Shown: piece after piece, positions 16,273 through 23,590 of the stretch | Layout: each line of letters begins with the position of its first letter | How positions within the stretch are numbered: the stretch's first letter is position 1 | The notes under the pieces: generated by a model | The model's database searches: none | Told to the model about the DNA's origin: nothing | The model's input: the letters and a program-made list of their open reading frames with translations, nothing else | Assembly: GCF_000445445.1 (NCBI RefSeq) | Contig: NZ_ASXP01000002.1 | Coordinates: 1,007,001 to 1,071,000, forward strand | Direction: 5' to 3' | Length of the DNA: 64,000 nucleotides | Source of the DNA: Sporomusa ovata DSM 2662 | Lineage (GTDB): Bacteria; Bacillota; Negativicutes; Sporomusales; Sporomusaceae | Program-made: the position numbers and the translations under genes

Positions 16273-17242
16273 CACCATAGAGCAAGTCATAGAACCGGAG
16301 TTTGCGATTTATAATGCCGACTGTGTAGAGATTACCCGATACATGCCGGATAGCAGCGTTCACTATAGTATCTTTTCCCCGCCGTTCGCCTCGTTATATA
16401 CCTACTCTAACAGTGAACGGGACATGGGCAACTGCAGCAGCGACACAGAGTTCTTTGAGCATTTCCACTTCCTGATCCGTGAGCTGTACCGGGTAATCAT
16501 GCCGGGTAGGTTGGTCAGCTTTCATTGCATGAATTTGCCCACGTCAAAAGCTCACCACGGATACATAGGTATCCGGGATTTCAGGGGCGAGCTAATCCGC
16601 GCTTTTGAGGCTGAGGGCTGGATATATCATTCGGAAGTATGCATTTGGAAAGATCCTGTTATTGCTCAGCAGCGAACAAAGGCACTCGGATTACTGCATA
16701 AGCAGATAGTAAAAGACAGTGCCATGAGTAGGCAGGGGATACCTGATTACCTTGTGACTATGCGAAAGCCTGGGATCAATCCGGAGGCAATTATCGGCGA
16801 ATTTGAGGAGTTCGTCGGTGAGGGATTAGATGTAAGCCGTGAAGCCTATGACCGGCATGCTGCAAAAGTTCGGGAGAGCGGTCGGGAGCCCTGGCCATTT
16901 GAGATGTGGCGATCTGTCTCAGTATGGCAAAAATACGCTTCCCCTGTCTGGATGGATATTAACCCTAATAACACTCTACAGTATCGGTCAGCACGCGAGA
17001 AAAAAGACGAGAAGCATATTTGCCCGCTGCAGCTTGACGTTATCTCCCGGGGTATAGAACTTTGGAGTAATCCGGGGGACGTGGTATTCAGTCCATTTGC
17101 CGGTATTGGCAGCGAGGGATATCAGGCTATTAAAATGTGTCGACAGTTCGTAGGCGTAGAACTAAAAGACAGCTATTACAAAATGGCTGTTAATAACCTA
17201 CGAATGGCAGTCCAGGAATCTTTCGATGATCTATTGGCATGA
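16262..17242 (+). CDS. Phage DNA methyltransferase (N4/N6 type)
   Basis: An S-adenosylmethionine-dependent DNA methyltransferase of 326 residues. The catalytic motif IV is SPPF at 39-42 (IFSPPFASLY), and the AdoMet motif I is FSPFAGIGSEG near 276, so the order IV-to-I is that of the beta class. SPPF is common in N4-cytosine enzymes, but N6-adenine is possible. I start it at TTG 16262 because AAGGAG (16248-16253) stands eight bases away; an in-frame GTG at 16253 overlaps that site. No restriction enzyme is nearby, so it probably protects phage DNA. Confidence 0.88.
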   Translation: MPANTIEQVIEPEFAIYNADCVEITRYMPDSSVHYSIFSPPFASLYTYSNSERDMGNCSSDTEFFEHFHFLIRELYRVIMPGRLVSFHCMNLPTSKAHHGYIGIRDFRGELIRAFEAEGWIYHSEVCIWKDPVIAQQRTKALGLLHKQIVKDSAMSRQGIPDYLVTMRKPGINPEAIIGEFEEFVGEGLDVSREAYDRHAAKVRESGREPWPFEMWRSVSVWQKYASPVWMDINPNNTLQYRSAREKKDEKHICPLQLDVISRGIELWSNPGDVVFSPFAGIGSEGYQAIKMCRQFVGVELKDSYYKMAVNNLRMAVQESFDDLLA

Positions 17243-17256
17243 GAGGTGATGCAAGT

Positions 17257-17433
17257 ATGAAGTACATCACAGGAAGGGTATTTGCAAAAACAATACAGGA
17301 AGCAGCCCAGCATGTATTTCACCGGCTGGAGAAGGAAGGCCTAACTGGCGAACCGCGAATATGGCCTGCCAATGTACAGCCTAATCCTAGTTTGTGCTGG
17401 TGGGAATACGGGGTATTATGCCATGGAACTTGA
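17257..17433 (+). CDS. Small hypothetical phage protein
   Basis: ATG 17257 is preceded by AGAGGTGATG and encodes 58 residues starting MKYITGRVFAKTIQEAAQHV. The first 30 residues look like a strand plus amphipathic helix, and the end is rich in Trp and Pro. It overlaps the VapE gene start by eleven bases. No family is recognised. A start at 17239, overlapping the methyltransferase, is possible but has no better ribosome site. Confidence 0.6.
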   Translation: MKYITGRVFAKTIQEAAQHVFHRLEKEGLTGEPRIWPANVQPNPSLCWWEYGVLCHGT

Positions 17434-19747
17434 TATATCTTTTGGTAAACACCGCGCCGATACGAACTGGAAGCCGGAATATCTGACATGGGAAGAATTC
17501 TTGAACCGACTGCGTAAAGTACGCCGGACGCCGGAAGTCATGGCGCAGTATGACCTAATGGATAACATTGCTCGGCATAAAATCAAAGATGGGCCTGCCT
17601 TCGTCGGTGGGCTTGTCCGAGGCGGTCGGCGCAAAAAGGAAAACATAGACACCCGCAGTTTAATTACTCTGGACGCTGACCATGCAGATAAAGACTTTCT
17701 ATTCTCTGTAGAGCTTGTCCTGGGGGGCTGCTCCTATGCCATATACTCCACGCACAGCCACAGGCCTAACAAGCCGAAATACCGCCTAGTTTTACCAGCT
17801 GATAAGCCAATGAGTCCAGACGAGTACGCCGCTGTTAGCCGTAAGCTGGCCGAACAGATAGGCATGGAGTATTTTGACAAAACCACTTTTGATGTAGCCC
17901 GTTTGATGTATCTACCCAGCTGCTCCCTGGACGCCGAGCCTGTGCTGGAAATCGGCGAAGGGGAGCCAGTTTGTGTAGACTCACTATTGGCTGAATACGA
18001 CAACTGGCGGGACCCTTTACAGTGGCCACGTCATGCAGGAGAAACAATTAAACAGCAGTCAGCCAAGCGGATGGAAGACCCGAGGGCCAAGCAAGGCATA
18101 GTAGGCGCATTTTGCCGCTGTTATACGATCAGCGAGGCCATTGATGAATTTTTACCGGAAGTATATGAGCAAGTAGCCGGCAGTACTACCAGGTATACCT
18201 TTGTAGGCGCGTCCAGTTATGGTGGGTTTGTAGTCTATGATGATGACACCTTCGCCTATTCTCACCACGAAAGTGATCCCTGCAGCGGCAGAGAGGTCAA
18301 CGCTTTCGATTTAGTCCGCATTCACAAATTCAGCAAAATGGATGACCGGGTAAATGAAAAGACCAATATAACCAAGCTGCCAAGCTATATGGCCATGATG
18401 TCCTTTGCCGCTAATGATAAGAGGGTAAAACGGGAGCGACTGGCAGAGTTGTCTGAGGAGTTTGCCGACTCAGACGACGAGGAGGATGACTCATGGCAAG
18501 ATAAATTAGAGGTTGATGCCAAGACCGGTTTACCACAGCCAACTGCGGCCAATATAGAGCTTATATTGGCTAATGGCATATGGCATGGTGTCTTAGCCTA
18601 TGACGCCTTTGGCAATTCCGAGGTAATCCAAAAGGCGCTGCCCTGGCGAGAAAAGGAGAGACCTCACAAGTCCTATGAGCCATGGCTAGGGGCTGATGAT
18701 AAACGGCTGCAACATTGGTTTTCCAAAAAGCATGATTTTAACTCTTCAAAAGCCATACAGAACGCATTTACTGAAGTGGTTCATATGAACACGTTTCACC
18801 CTATTAAGGCCTATCTGGAAAGTTACGTCTGGGACGGTGAAGAGAGGGCAGAACGGCTGTTCATTACGTACCTGGGGGCCAATGACAGTCATTATGTGCG
18901 CCAAGTAACCCGTAAAATGCTGCTGGCAGCTATTAAGCGGCTTTATATGCCTGGCTGCAAGTTTGATGAGATGTTAGTCCTAATCGGTCCGCAGGGGGCC
19001 GGGAAAAGCAGTCTGTTAGCCAAGTTAGGCCGGGAATGGTTTAGCGACTCGCTAAGAACTTTTGAGAATAAAGAAGCTGGAGAACATCTGCAATCTGGCT
19101 GGATATTTGAAATTGGTGAACTATCGGCCATGAAGCGGTCTGAGGTGGAAGAGGTCAAAGCCTTCTTGTCCAAGACCGAAGACCGCTACCGGGTGGCCTA
19201 CGACCGCCAGGTATCCGAATTTCCCCGTAAATGCGTATTCTTTGGCACCACAAACACAAGGGACTTTCTGCGGGATGCTACTGGCAATCGCCGGTTTTGG
19301 CCTGTTGAGGTTCACCCGGAAAACGCCGAATTAAGCCACTGGGATCATCTTACTGATGCAGTAGTTGGGCAAATATGGGCAGAGGTTATGGAGTGGTTTA
19401 AGGCGGGAGAATCCTTGACGCTAGATAGCGAATCCCGTGATGAGGCAACAAAGCAGCAAGCTATGCATATGGAATTGGATCCCCGCGAGGGGCTTATTCA
19501 GGAATGGCTGGAATCCCCTATTGAGGATGAGTGGGACAGCAATCCCGGTGAAGAAAAATATCATACCCGTGTGTGCGCCGCTATGATCTGGACGGAATGC
19601 CTCGGTAATAAAAAAGGTTCTATGCGTGCATGGGAGGGCAGAGAAATTTGTGATATCATGCGTCGCATACCGGGGTGGAGAGAGAGAAAAGGCAAATCTC
19701 GACTTCCGGGGTACGGGATTCAAGTGGTATTTGAATGTTGCCAATAA
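17423..19747 (+). CDS. VapE-domain replication protein (primase/helicase-like)
   Basis: A 774-residue protein of the virulence-associated E group. The N-terminal half (TRSLITLDADHAD..., then YSTHSHRPNKPKYRLVLP) resembles an archaeo-eukaryotic-type primase domain. The C-terminal ATPase domain has Walker A GPQGAGKSS near 522, followed by FEIGELSAMKRSEVEEVKAFLS and a sensor FFGTTNTRDFLRDATGNRRFWPVEV. It probably primes and opens the phage origin. I use ATG 17423; upstream in-frame codons lie deep in the preceding gene. A repeat-rich non-coding stretch follows. Confidence 0.9.
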   Translation: MELDISFGKHRADTNWKPEYLTWEEFLNRLRKVRRTPEVMAQYDLMDNIARHKIKDGPAFVGGLVRGGRRKKENIDTRSLITLDADHADKDFLFSVELVLGGCSYAIYSTHSHRPNKPKYRLVLPADKPMSPDEYAAVSRKLAEQIGMEYFDKTTFDVARLMYLPSCSLDAEPVLEIGEGEPVCVDSLLAEYDNWRDPLQWPRHAGETIKQQSAKRMEDPRAKQGIVGAFCRCYTISEAIDEFLPEVYEQVAGSTTRYTFVGASSYGGFVVYDDDTFAYSHHESDPCSGREVNAFDLVRIHKFSKMDDRVNEKTNITKLPSYMAMMSFAANDKRVKRERLAELSEEFADSDDEEDDSWQDKLEVDAKTGLPQPTAANIELILANGIWHGVLAYDAFGNSEVIQKALPWREKERPHKSYEPWLGADDKRLQHWFSKKHDFNSSKAIQNAFTEVVHMNTFHPIKAYLESYVWDGEERAERLFITYLGANDSHYVRQVTRKMLLAAIKRLYMPGCKFDEMLVLIGPQGAGKSSLLAKLGREWFSDSLRTFENKEAGEHLQSGWIFEIGELSAMKRSEVEEVKAFLSKTEDRYRVAYDRQVSEFPRKCVFFGTTNTRDFLRDATGNRRFWPVEVHPENAELSHWDHLTDAVVGQIWAEVMEWFKAGESLTLDSESRDEATKQQAMHMELDPREGLIQEWLESPIEDEWDSNPGEEKYHTRVCAAMIWTECLGNKKGSMRAWEGREICDIMRRIPGWRERKGKSRLPGYGIQVVFECCQ

Positions 19748-20039
19748 CCTAATTTTTATTAGAAACACACTGGAAACATTGGAAACAAACTTGTTGCCGT
19801 TGTTGCTAATATGTTGCTAATAAAAATGTAACATCGGAAACATCGACAATCCATAAATCATGCGGGTTTATAGCCTACTGTTTCCAATGTTGCCGTATTT
19901 TTTACTATTAAGGATAAAAGTAAATTAGCATAGGAAACACAGATATATAGGTATATATGATTCCTATGCTAAACGCGAAAATACTCATATACGTGCGTGT
20001 GAGAAATTAACGGCAACAACAATCAAGGAGTTGTATAAA
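19748..20039 (+). other. Non-coding repeat region, candidate replication origin
   Basis: This A/T-rich stretch lies between VapE and the VRR-NUC gene and has no credible gene. AACATTGGAAAC (19775-19786) is matched by its exact reverse complement at 19880-19891. TGTTGCTAATA occurs as an 11-base tandem near 19801-19824. A perfect 12-bp inverted repeat, TTAGCATAGGAA (19925-19936) and TTCCTATGCTAA (19961-19972), encloses a second dyad, ATATATAGGTATATAT. GGAAACA and GTTGCC motifs recur throughout. Iteron-like repeats plus dyads next to a primase suggest an origin. Confidence 0.5.
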
Positions 20040-20327
20040 ATGCGTGAATCGTTTTTAGAGCGTCAATTAGTTAATGCCGTAAAACAGATTGGTGGTTTAG
20101 CATTAAAATGGGTTTCACCCGGAAACAACGGTGTGTTCGACCGGATTGTAATTCTGCCTCGAGGGCAGGTTGTATTCGTTGAAATGAAAGCCCCAGGGAA
20201 ACCACTGAGGCCATTACAGGAGAAATGGGCTAGGACTTTCCGGCAGATGGGGCATAGAGTTTACAAAATTGATTCAGTGGCTGACATTGCTACGTTCATA
20301 GTTGAGGTAATGCCTAATGCTGTATAA
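20040..20327 (+). CDS. VRR-NUC domain nuclease
   Basis: A compact 95-residue nuclease of the VRR-NUC (PD-(D/E)XK) type found as a stand-alone gene in many phages. The core is visible as GVFDRIVILPRGQVVFVEMKAPGKPLRPLQ, with the catalytic Asp, the Glu and Lys of VEMKAPG and the downstream Gln. AAGGAG at 20025-20030 favours ATG 20040 over TTG 20031. It overlaps the next helicase gene by eleven bases. Such enzymes are structure-specific and may resolve replication intermediates with the SNF2 partner. Confidence 0.92.
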   Translation: MRESFLERQLVNAVKQIGGLALKWVSPGNNGVFDRIVILPRGQVVFVEMKAPGKPLRPLQEKWARTFRQMGHRVYKIDSVADIATFIVEVMPNAV

Positions 20328-21699
20328 ACCACACCAATACCAGGAATACGCTACACAACGAATACTAGACACGCCTTTCATAGCCCTGCTTTTGGAGATG
20401 GGTTTAGGCAAGACAGTATCCACACTGACGGCCATTGACTTGTTGCTGAATGATTACTTTGATAGCTGCAAAGTGTTGGTTGTAGCACCATTACGGGTAG
20501 CCGATGATACCTGGGCGCGTGAGGTTGATAAATGGGATCATCTGCGGCACCTACGAATCAGCAAAGTACTGGGCAGCGCGGATCAGCGCCGTAGGGCTTT
20601 ACGGGCAAATGCTGATATCTACGTCACGAACAGGGAAAACGTCGAATGGTTAGTTGGAGAACTCGGCACCAAATGGGATTTTGATACTGTGGTGGTAGAC
20701 GAGCTATCAAGTTTCAAGAATCATCAATCCAAAAGATTCCGCGCTCTCCGGAGAGTACGACCAATGATCAAAAGAGTAATCGGGTTAACAGGTACACCGG
20801 CACCGAATGGGTTAATTGACTTATGGCCGCAGATTTACTTACTGGATCAGGGGCAGAGATTAGGTAAAACCATTACGGCCTACCGGGACCGATACTTTGT
20901 TCCCGGAGAACGCAGCGGCCATGTGGTGTACAACTGGAAACAGAAAAAGGAATCGGAGCAGCGAATTTACGAGGCAATAGAGGATATAGCGGTATCCATG
21001 GCAGCGAAAGATTGGCTGCAGCTCCCCGAGCGGGTTGACCGTATTATCCCGATTAAGTTAAACAACAATGCCAGGGCATTGTACAAGCAGTTAGAAAGGG
21101 ATTTATTGCTGCCCTACAAAGATGCTGATGTGGTGGCTTCCACTGCTGCTGTACTGAGTAATAAGTTATTACAAATGGCTTCAGGGGCAGTCTACGACGA
21201 AGAGCGTGGCGTAAAGCTAATCCATGACGCCAAGCTGGATGCCTTGGAGGATATCATCGAAGCAGCTAACGGTAAACCAGTCATGGTGATTTATAATTTC
21301 AAGCATAGCCTTAGCCGGATGCAAGAAAGGTTCCCGCAAGCCCGGATACTTCGAAAAGGTAGGGATGGCAATCAGGATATTGCCGATTGGAATAGCGATA
21401 AAATTCCGCTGTTGTTGTTGCATCCTAAGTCAGCCGGCCATGGCCTTAACCTCCAGGACTCCAGCTGTCAGACTGTTGTGTGGTTCGATCAGATATGGAG
21501 CCTAGAAGAATACCAGCAGGCGAATGCCAGAGTATATCGGCAAGGTCAGACACGGCGTATAGTAGTCCTGCGGCTGGTGACTGAGGGGACACGGGACGAG
21601 GATGCCGTAGAAGCTTTGGAGCGGAAAGATACCGGTCAGGAAGCGTTAATGCAATCATTGAAAGCGAGAATAGAAAAAGTTGAGAAAGGGGCAGCGTAG
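20317..21699 (+). CDS. SNF2-type helicase, second copy
   Basis: A 460-residue superfamily 2 ATPase. It has Walker A LEMGLGKT near 27, DELS (motif II) near 127, GLTGTPAPNGLIDLWPQ (motif III), and C-terminal motifs HGLNLQDSSCQTVVWFDQIWSLEEYQQANARVYRQGQ (V and VI). It is only distantly similar to the SNF2 protein at 14905, so the two are probably not a recent duplication. VRR-NUC plus SNF2 is a recurrent phage pair. The start lies within the VRR-NUC gene. Confidence 0.93.
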   Translation: MLYKPHQYQEYATQRILDTPFIALLLEMGLGKTVSTLTAIDLLLNDYFDSCKVLVVAPLRVADDTWAREVDKWDHLRHLRISKVLGSADQRRRALRANADIYVTNRENVEWLVGELGTKWDFDTVVVDELSSFKNHQSKRFRALRRVRPMIKRVIGLTGTPAPNGLIDLWPQIYLLDQGQRLGKTITAYRDRYFVPGERSGHVVYNWKQKKESEQRIYEAIEDIAVSMAAKDWLQLPERVDRIIPIKLNNNARALYKQLERDLLLPYKDADVVASTAAVLSNKLLQMASGAVYDEERGVKLIHDAKLDALEDIIEAANGKPVMVIYNFKHSLSRMQERFPQARILRKGRDGNQDIADWNSDKIPLLLLHPKSAGHGLNLQDSSCQTVVWFDQIWSLEEYQQANARVYRQGQTRRIVVLRLVTEGTRDEDAVEALERKDTGQEALMQSLKARIEKVEKGAA

Positions 21700-21701
21700 T
21701 T

Positions 21702-21971
21702 ATGAATAACCTTGTTACGACGCCTGTAGTATGTCAAGCTTGTCATGAACTTATGGAATATGACAATTTTGGCTTTTGGAAATGCCCTACTTGTAGTGGA
21801 GAATTTTGGCCGCCGGAAAAGCCTTGGAAATTGCAGCCGCTTGCTATTGGTGAACAATATGTCAGCCGGTCATATCGTGGCGGTGCTAAAGGTGGTTCGC
21901 GTTCTAGCAAAAAACATGGTGCAAAAAAGACTGAAAAGAAGTCGCTAAACCAGTTATATCATGAGCTTTGA
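21702..21971 (+). CDS. Zinc-ribbon protein with basic tail, candidate antiterminator
   Basis: An 89-residue protein. The N-terminal half has CQAC and CPTC pairs (residues 11-14 and about 28-31), a typical zinc ribbon. The C-terminal half is rich in Gly, Ser, Lys and Arg (GGAKGGSRSSKKHGAKKTEKK) and would bind nucleic acid. It starts two bases after the helicase stop and is the last gene before a promoter immediately followed by a terminator. That is the position of antiterminator genes such as Q in lambdoid phages, so a late regulator role is possible. No Q homology can be claimed. Confidence 0.7.
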   Translation: MNNLVTTPVVCQACHELMEYDNFGFWKCPTCSGEFWPPEKPWKLQPLAIGEQYVSRSYRGGAKGGSRSSKKHGAKKTEKKSLNQLYHEL

Positions 21972-21989
21972 AGTTTTTAATTGTGTGAT

Positions 21990-22018
21990 TTGACACATTG
22001 ACAAACCTGTGAGATAAT
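21990..22018 (+). promoter_or_regulatory. Strong promoter, candidate late promoter
   Basis: TTGACA (21990-21995), 17 bases, GATAAT (22013-22018) with a TGA extension just upstream. A second TTGACA starts at 21998. Transcription should begin near 22025, only about ten bases before the terminator stem at 22036. Confidence 0.8.
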
Positions 22019-22035
22019 TATGTTGCATCGTGCGT

Positions 22036-22064
22036 GCCGCTCCAGATAAGGGGCGGCTTTTGTT
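22036..22064 (+). terminator. Terminator directly downstream of candidate late promoter
   Basis: GCCGCTCC (22036-22043) pairs with GGGGCGGC (22050-22057) around loop AGATAA, followed by TTTTGTTAT. RNA made from the promoter at 21990 would stop after about 40 bases unless antiterminated. Confidence 0.8.
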
Positions 22065-22067
22065 ATA

Positions 22068-22244
22068 CTAATTATGTTTACTAAGGGAATTATTTAATAA
22101 CTGTCGCAGTTTTGCGTCCCAAGCAATTTCCAAATAAGTACAGTGTGGGCACTTAAAAACCGTCGCACCCTGATAATAATCAGTTTTAGGGAATAGAATC
22201 TTGAGTTGGTTTTTGTTACATTTTGGACAAGTAATCATAATCAT
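22068..22244 (-). CDS. 58-residue zinc-ribbon protein on the opposite strand
   Basis: On the minus strand an ATG at 22244, preceded by AAGAAGGAT, opens a 58-residue frame beginning MIMITCPKCNKNQLKILFPK and continuing with TVFKCPHCTYLEIAW. Two CPxC pairs about 27 residues apart and the strand pattern between them are typical of small zinc ribbons such as phage Com-like regulators. It is the only minus-strand gene between the repressor and the right end, and it lies in the late control region, so it may be expressed in the lysogen. The function is unknown. Confidence 0.6.
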   Translation of the reverse strand: MIMITCPKCNKNQLKILFPKTDYYQGATVFKCPHCTYLEIAWDAKLRQLLNNSLSKHN

Positions 22245-22359
22245 AATTATATCCTTCTTTCGGGATTGTATTAGCCTTTTAAATCAGGCCGATCATTTCA
22301 TATATTACGAGGATTAAATGCTTTTAAAAACAATTTACCTATAAATAATTATTAAAAGT

Positions 22360-22382
22360 AGAGCCTTCGGGCTCTTTTTCTT
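22360..22382 (+). terminator. Second terminator before the late operon
   Basis: AGAGCC (22360-22365) and GGCTCT (22370-22375) pair around the loop TTCG, followed by TTTTTC. It stands just upstream of the first late gene, adding a second barrier to transcription from 21990. The bases between 22245 and 22359 show no gene. Confidence 0.75.
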
Positions 22383-22405
22383 TTGCCAAAAAGGAGGCTA
22401 ATTAT

Positions 22406-22513
22406 ATGTCTAAAAAGCCACAACCTAAGCCGGCATCGGAGCATACAGAAATTATTCATCCGCCAGTTAAGTCGAACGGTAAAAAAGGCTTAACGGGATT
22501 TGTTTTGAAATGA
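22406..22513 (+). CDS. 35-residue basic peptide at the start of the late operon
   Basis: ATG 22406 follows AAAGGAGG and encodes 35 residues starting MSKKPQPKPASEHTEIIHPP and ending in GLTGFVLK. It is lysine- and proline-rich, and its stop overlaps the start of the metallopeptidase gene (ATGA), so the two are coupled. The function is unknown. It may be a leader of the late transcript or a small DNA-packaging accessory. Confidence 0.6.
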   Translation: MSKKPQPKPASEHTEIIHPPVKSNGKKGLTGFVLK

Positions 22514-23121
22514 ATCCTGTATGTGAGAGTTGTCCGCGCAAAGCAATCTGCAAGAAAGAGAAAACACCTTGCAGTGCGCTTGAGGAATTATACAAAATCG
22601 GCCAAGAGCAAGACCGACAAGCAAAATCGGAATTAATCCGAGAATATGCCAAGCAAATAGGCGTTATTGACTACGAAGTATCCGAAGAACTCCGGCATAT
22701 CGGTGAACAGGTTATCAGCGGTATGCCGGAGTTGTCTTATATTCCGGGTTATGATATCCGGGTCGGTTACGTGTTAAGCTATGAATCCAAAAAGAAAGAT
22801 GGCAAGATCATAGCTGCTGATTGCCGGAAAGTTACGGGTCCTTACAAGGCGTATTTGCCGTTTGACTTTATCGTGACGTTCTATGAGCCTAATATGGCCT
22901 ACATGACCGAGAATCAACGTAAATTACTGATGCTGCATGAACTTAAGCATATCGGCATTGGACCTAAAGGGATAAGAATTGAGCCACATGACGTGGAAGA
23001 CTTTCAGAGCATCCTGGACAAATATGGCTTGCGCTGGAATGCTTTTGGCAACGATGTACCCGACATAATGGCAGGTGGTGGTAGTGGAGAAGAAACCAAA
23101 AAAGCGAACAGTAAAGCGTAA
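22510..23121 (+). CDS. Putative phage metallopeptidase
   Basis: A 203-residue protein with a zincin motif HELKH at 143-147 (MLHELKHIGIGPKG) and a later conserved H in PHDVEDF, matching the PhageMetallopep group encoded beside terminase genes in Bacillota phages. The N-terminus has a cysteine motif (CESCPRKAICKKEKTPC) that may bind a second metal. The middle has YIPGYDIRVGYVLSYESKKKDGK. The target is unknown; its position suggests a part in packaging or head maturation. Its end overlaps the small terminase gene. Confidence 0.85.
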   Translation: MNPVCESCPRKAICKKEKTPCSALEELYKIGQEQDRQAKSELIREYAKQIGVIDYEVSEELRHIGEQVISGMPELSYIPGYDIRVGYVLSYESKKKDGKIIAADCRKVTGPYKAYLPFDFIVTFYEPNMAYMTENQRKLLMLHELKHIGIGPKGIRIEPHDVEDFQSILDKYGLRWNAFGNDVPDIMAGGGSGEETKKANSKA

Positions 23122-23590
23122 AAAAACTGGCAGTGTTTGGGTGCCGCGTCCTGAACTTGTTAAAATGGCGCAATTCCTTATCAATCCTGACGATAGACGG
23201 TCTAAAGCGGAAAAAATAAAAGCAGCCGGACTGTCGGAAACAATTTTCTATCGTTGGATGAAGGATGAGCGGTATATTCAATACCTGAATGACCAGATTG
23301 ACAAATACACGGATAGCGAACTGTCCGAAGTCTGGAAAGCTCTTCTCCGGCAGTGCAAACTAGGTAATATTGCCGCAATTAAGCTGTTTTTCGACATGAA
23401 ACGCATGAACCCAGAGCTAAACGATAAGAGGGAACTTGAACGGGCGCGTTTGGAAATCGAACGCCAGAAACTGGCTATTCTCGAAGCTAAAGCAGGTGGC
23501 GGCTGTGACGATATTCCCGATGATGGATTCCTAGAAGCTTTGGAGGCGAAGATCCCGGATATATGGGGCGGTGAAGAACCATGTCCATAA
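23084..23590 (+). CDS. terS: Terminase small subunit
   Basis: Recognises phage DNA for packaging. The 168-residue protein has a basic N-terminus (KPKKRTVKRKK), a helix-turn-helix (KAEKIKAAGLSETIFYRWMKD, about residues 48-68) and a C-terminal coiled-coil (RELERARLEIERQKLAILEAK) for oligomerisation and TerL contact. This matches the phBC6A51-like small terminases. Three in-frame GTG codons (23075, 23078, 23084) compete; I chose 23084 because AGGTGG stands five bases before it. It overlaps both neighbours. Confidence 0.85.
   Translation: MEKKPKKRTVKRKKTGSVWVPRPELVKMAQFLINPDDRRSKAEKIKAAGLSETIFYRWMKDERYIQYLNDQIDKYTDSELSEVWKALLRQCKLGNIAAIKLFFDMKRMNPELNDKRELERARLEIERQKLAILEAKAGGGCDDIPDDGFLEALEAKIPDIWGGEEPCP

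Noticed and set aside
16262..17242. Complete restriction-modification system
   Set aside because: Only the methyltransferase is present; neighbours are replication proteins and no endonuclease partner is seen.
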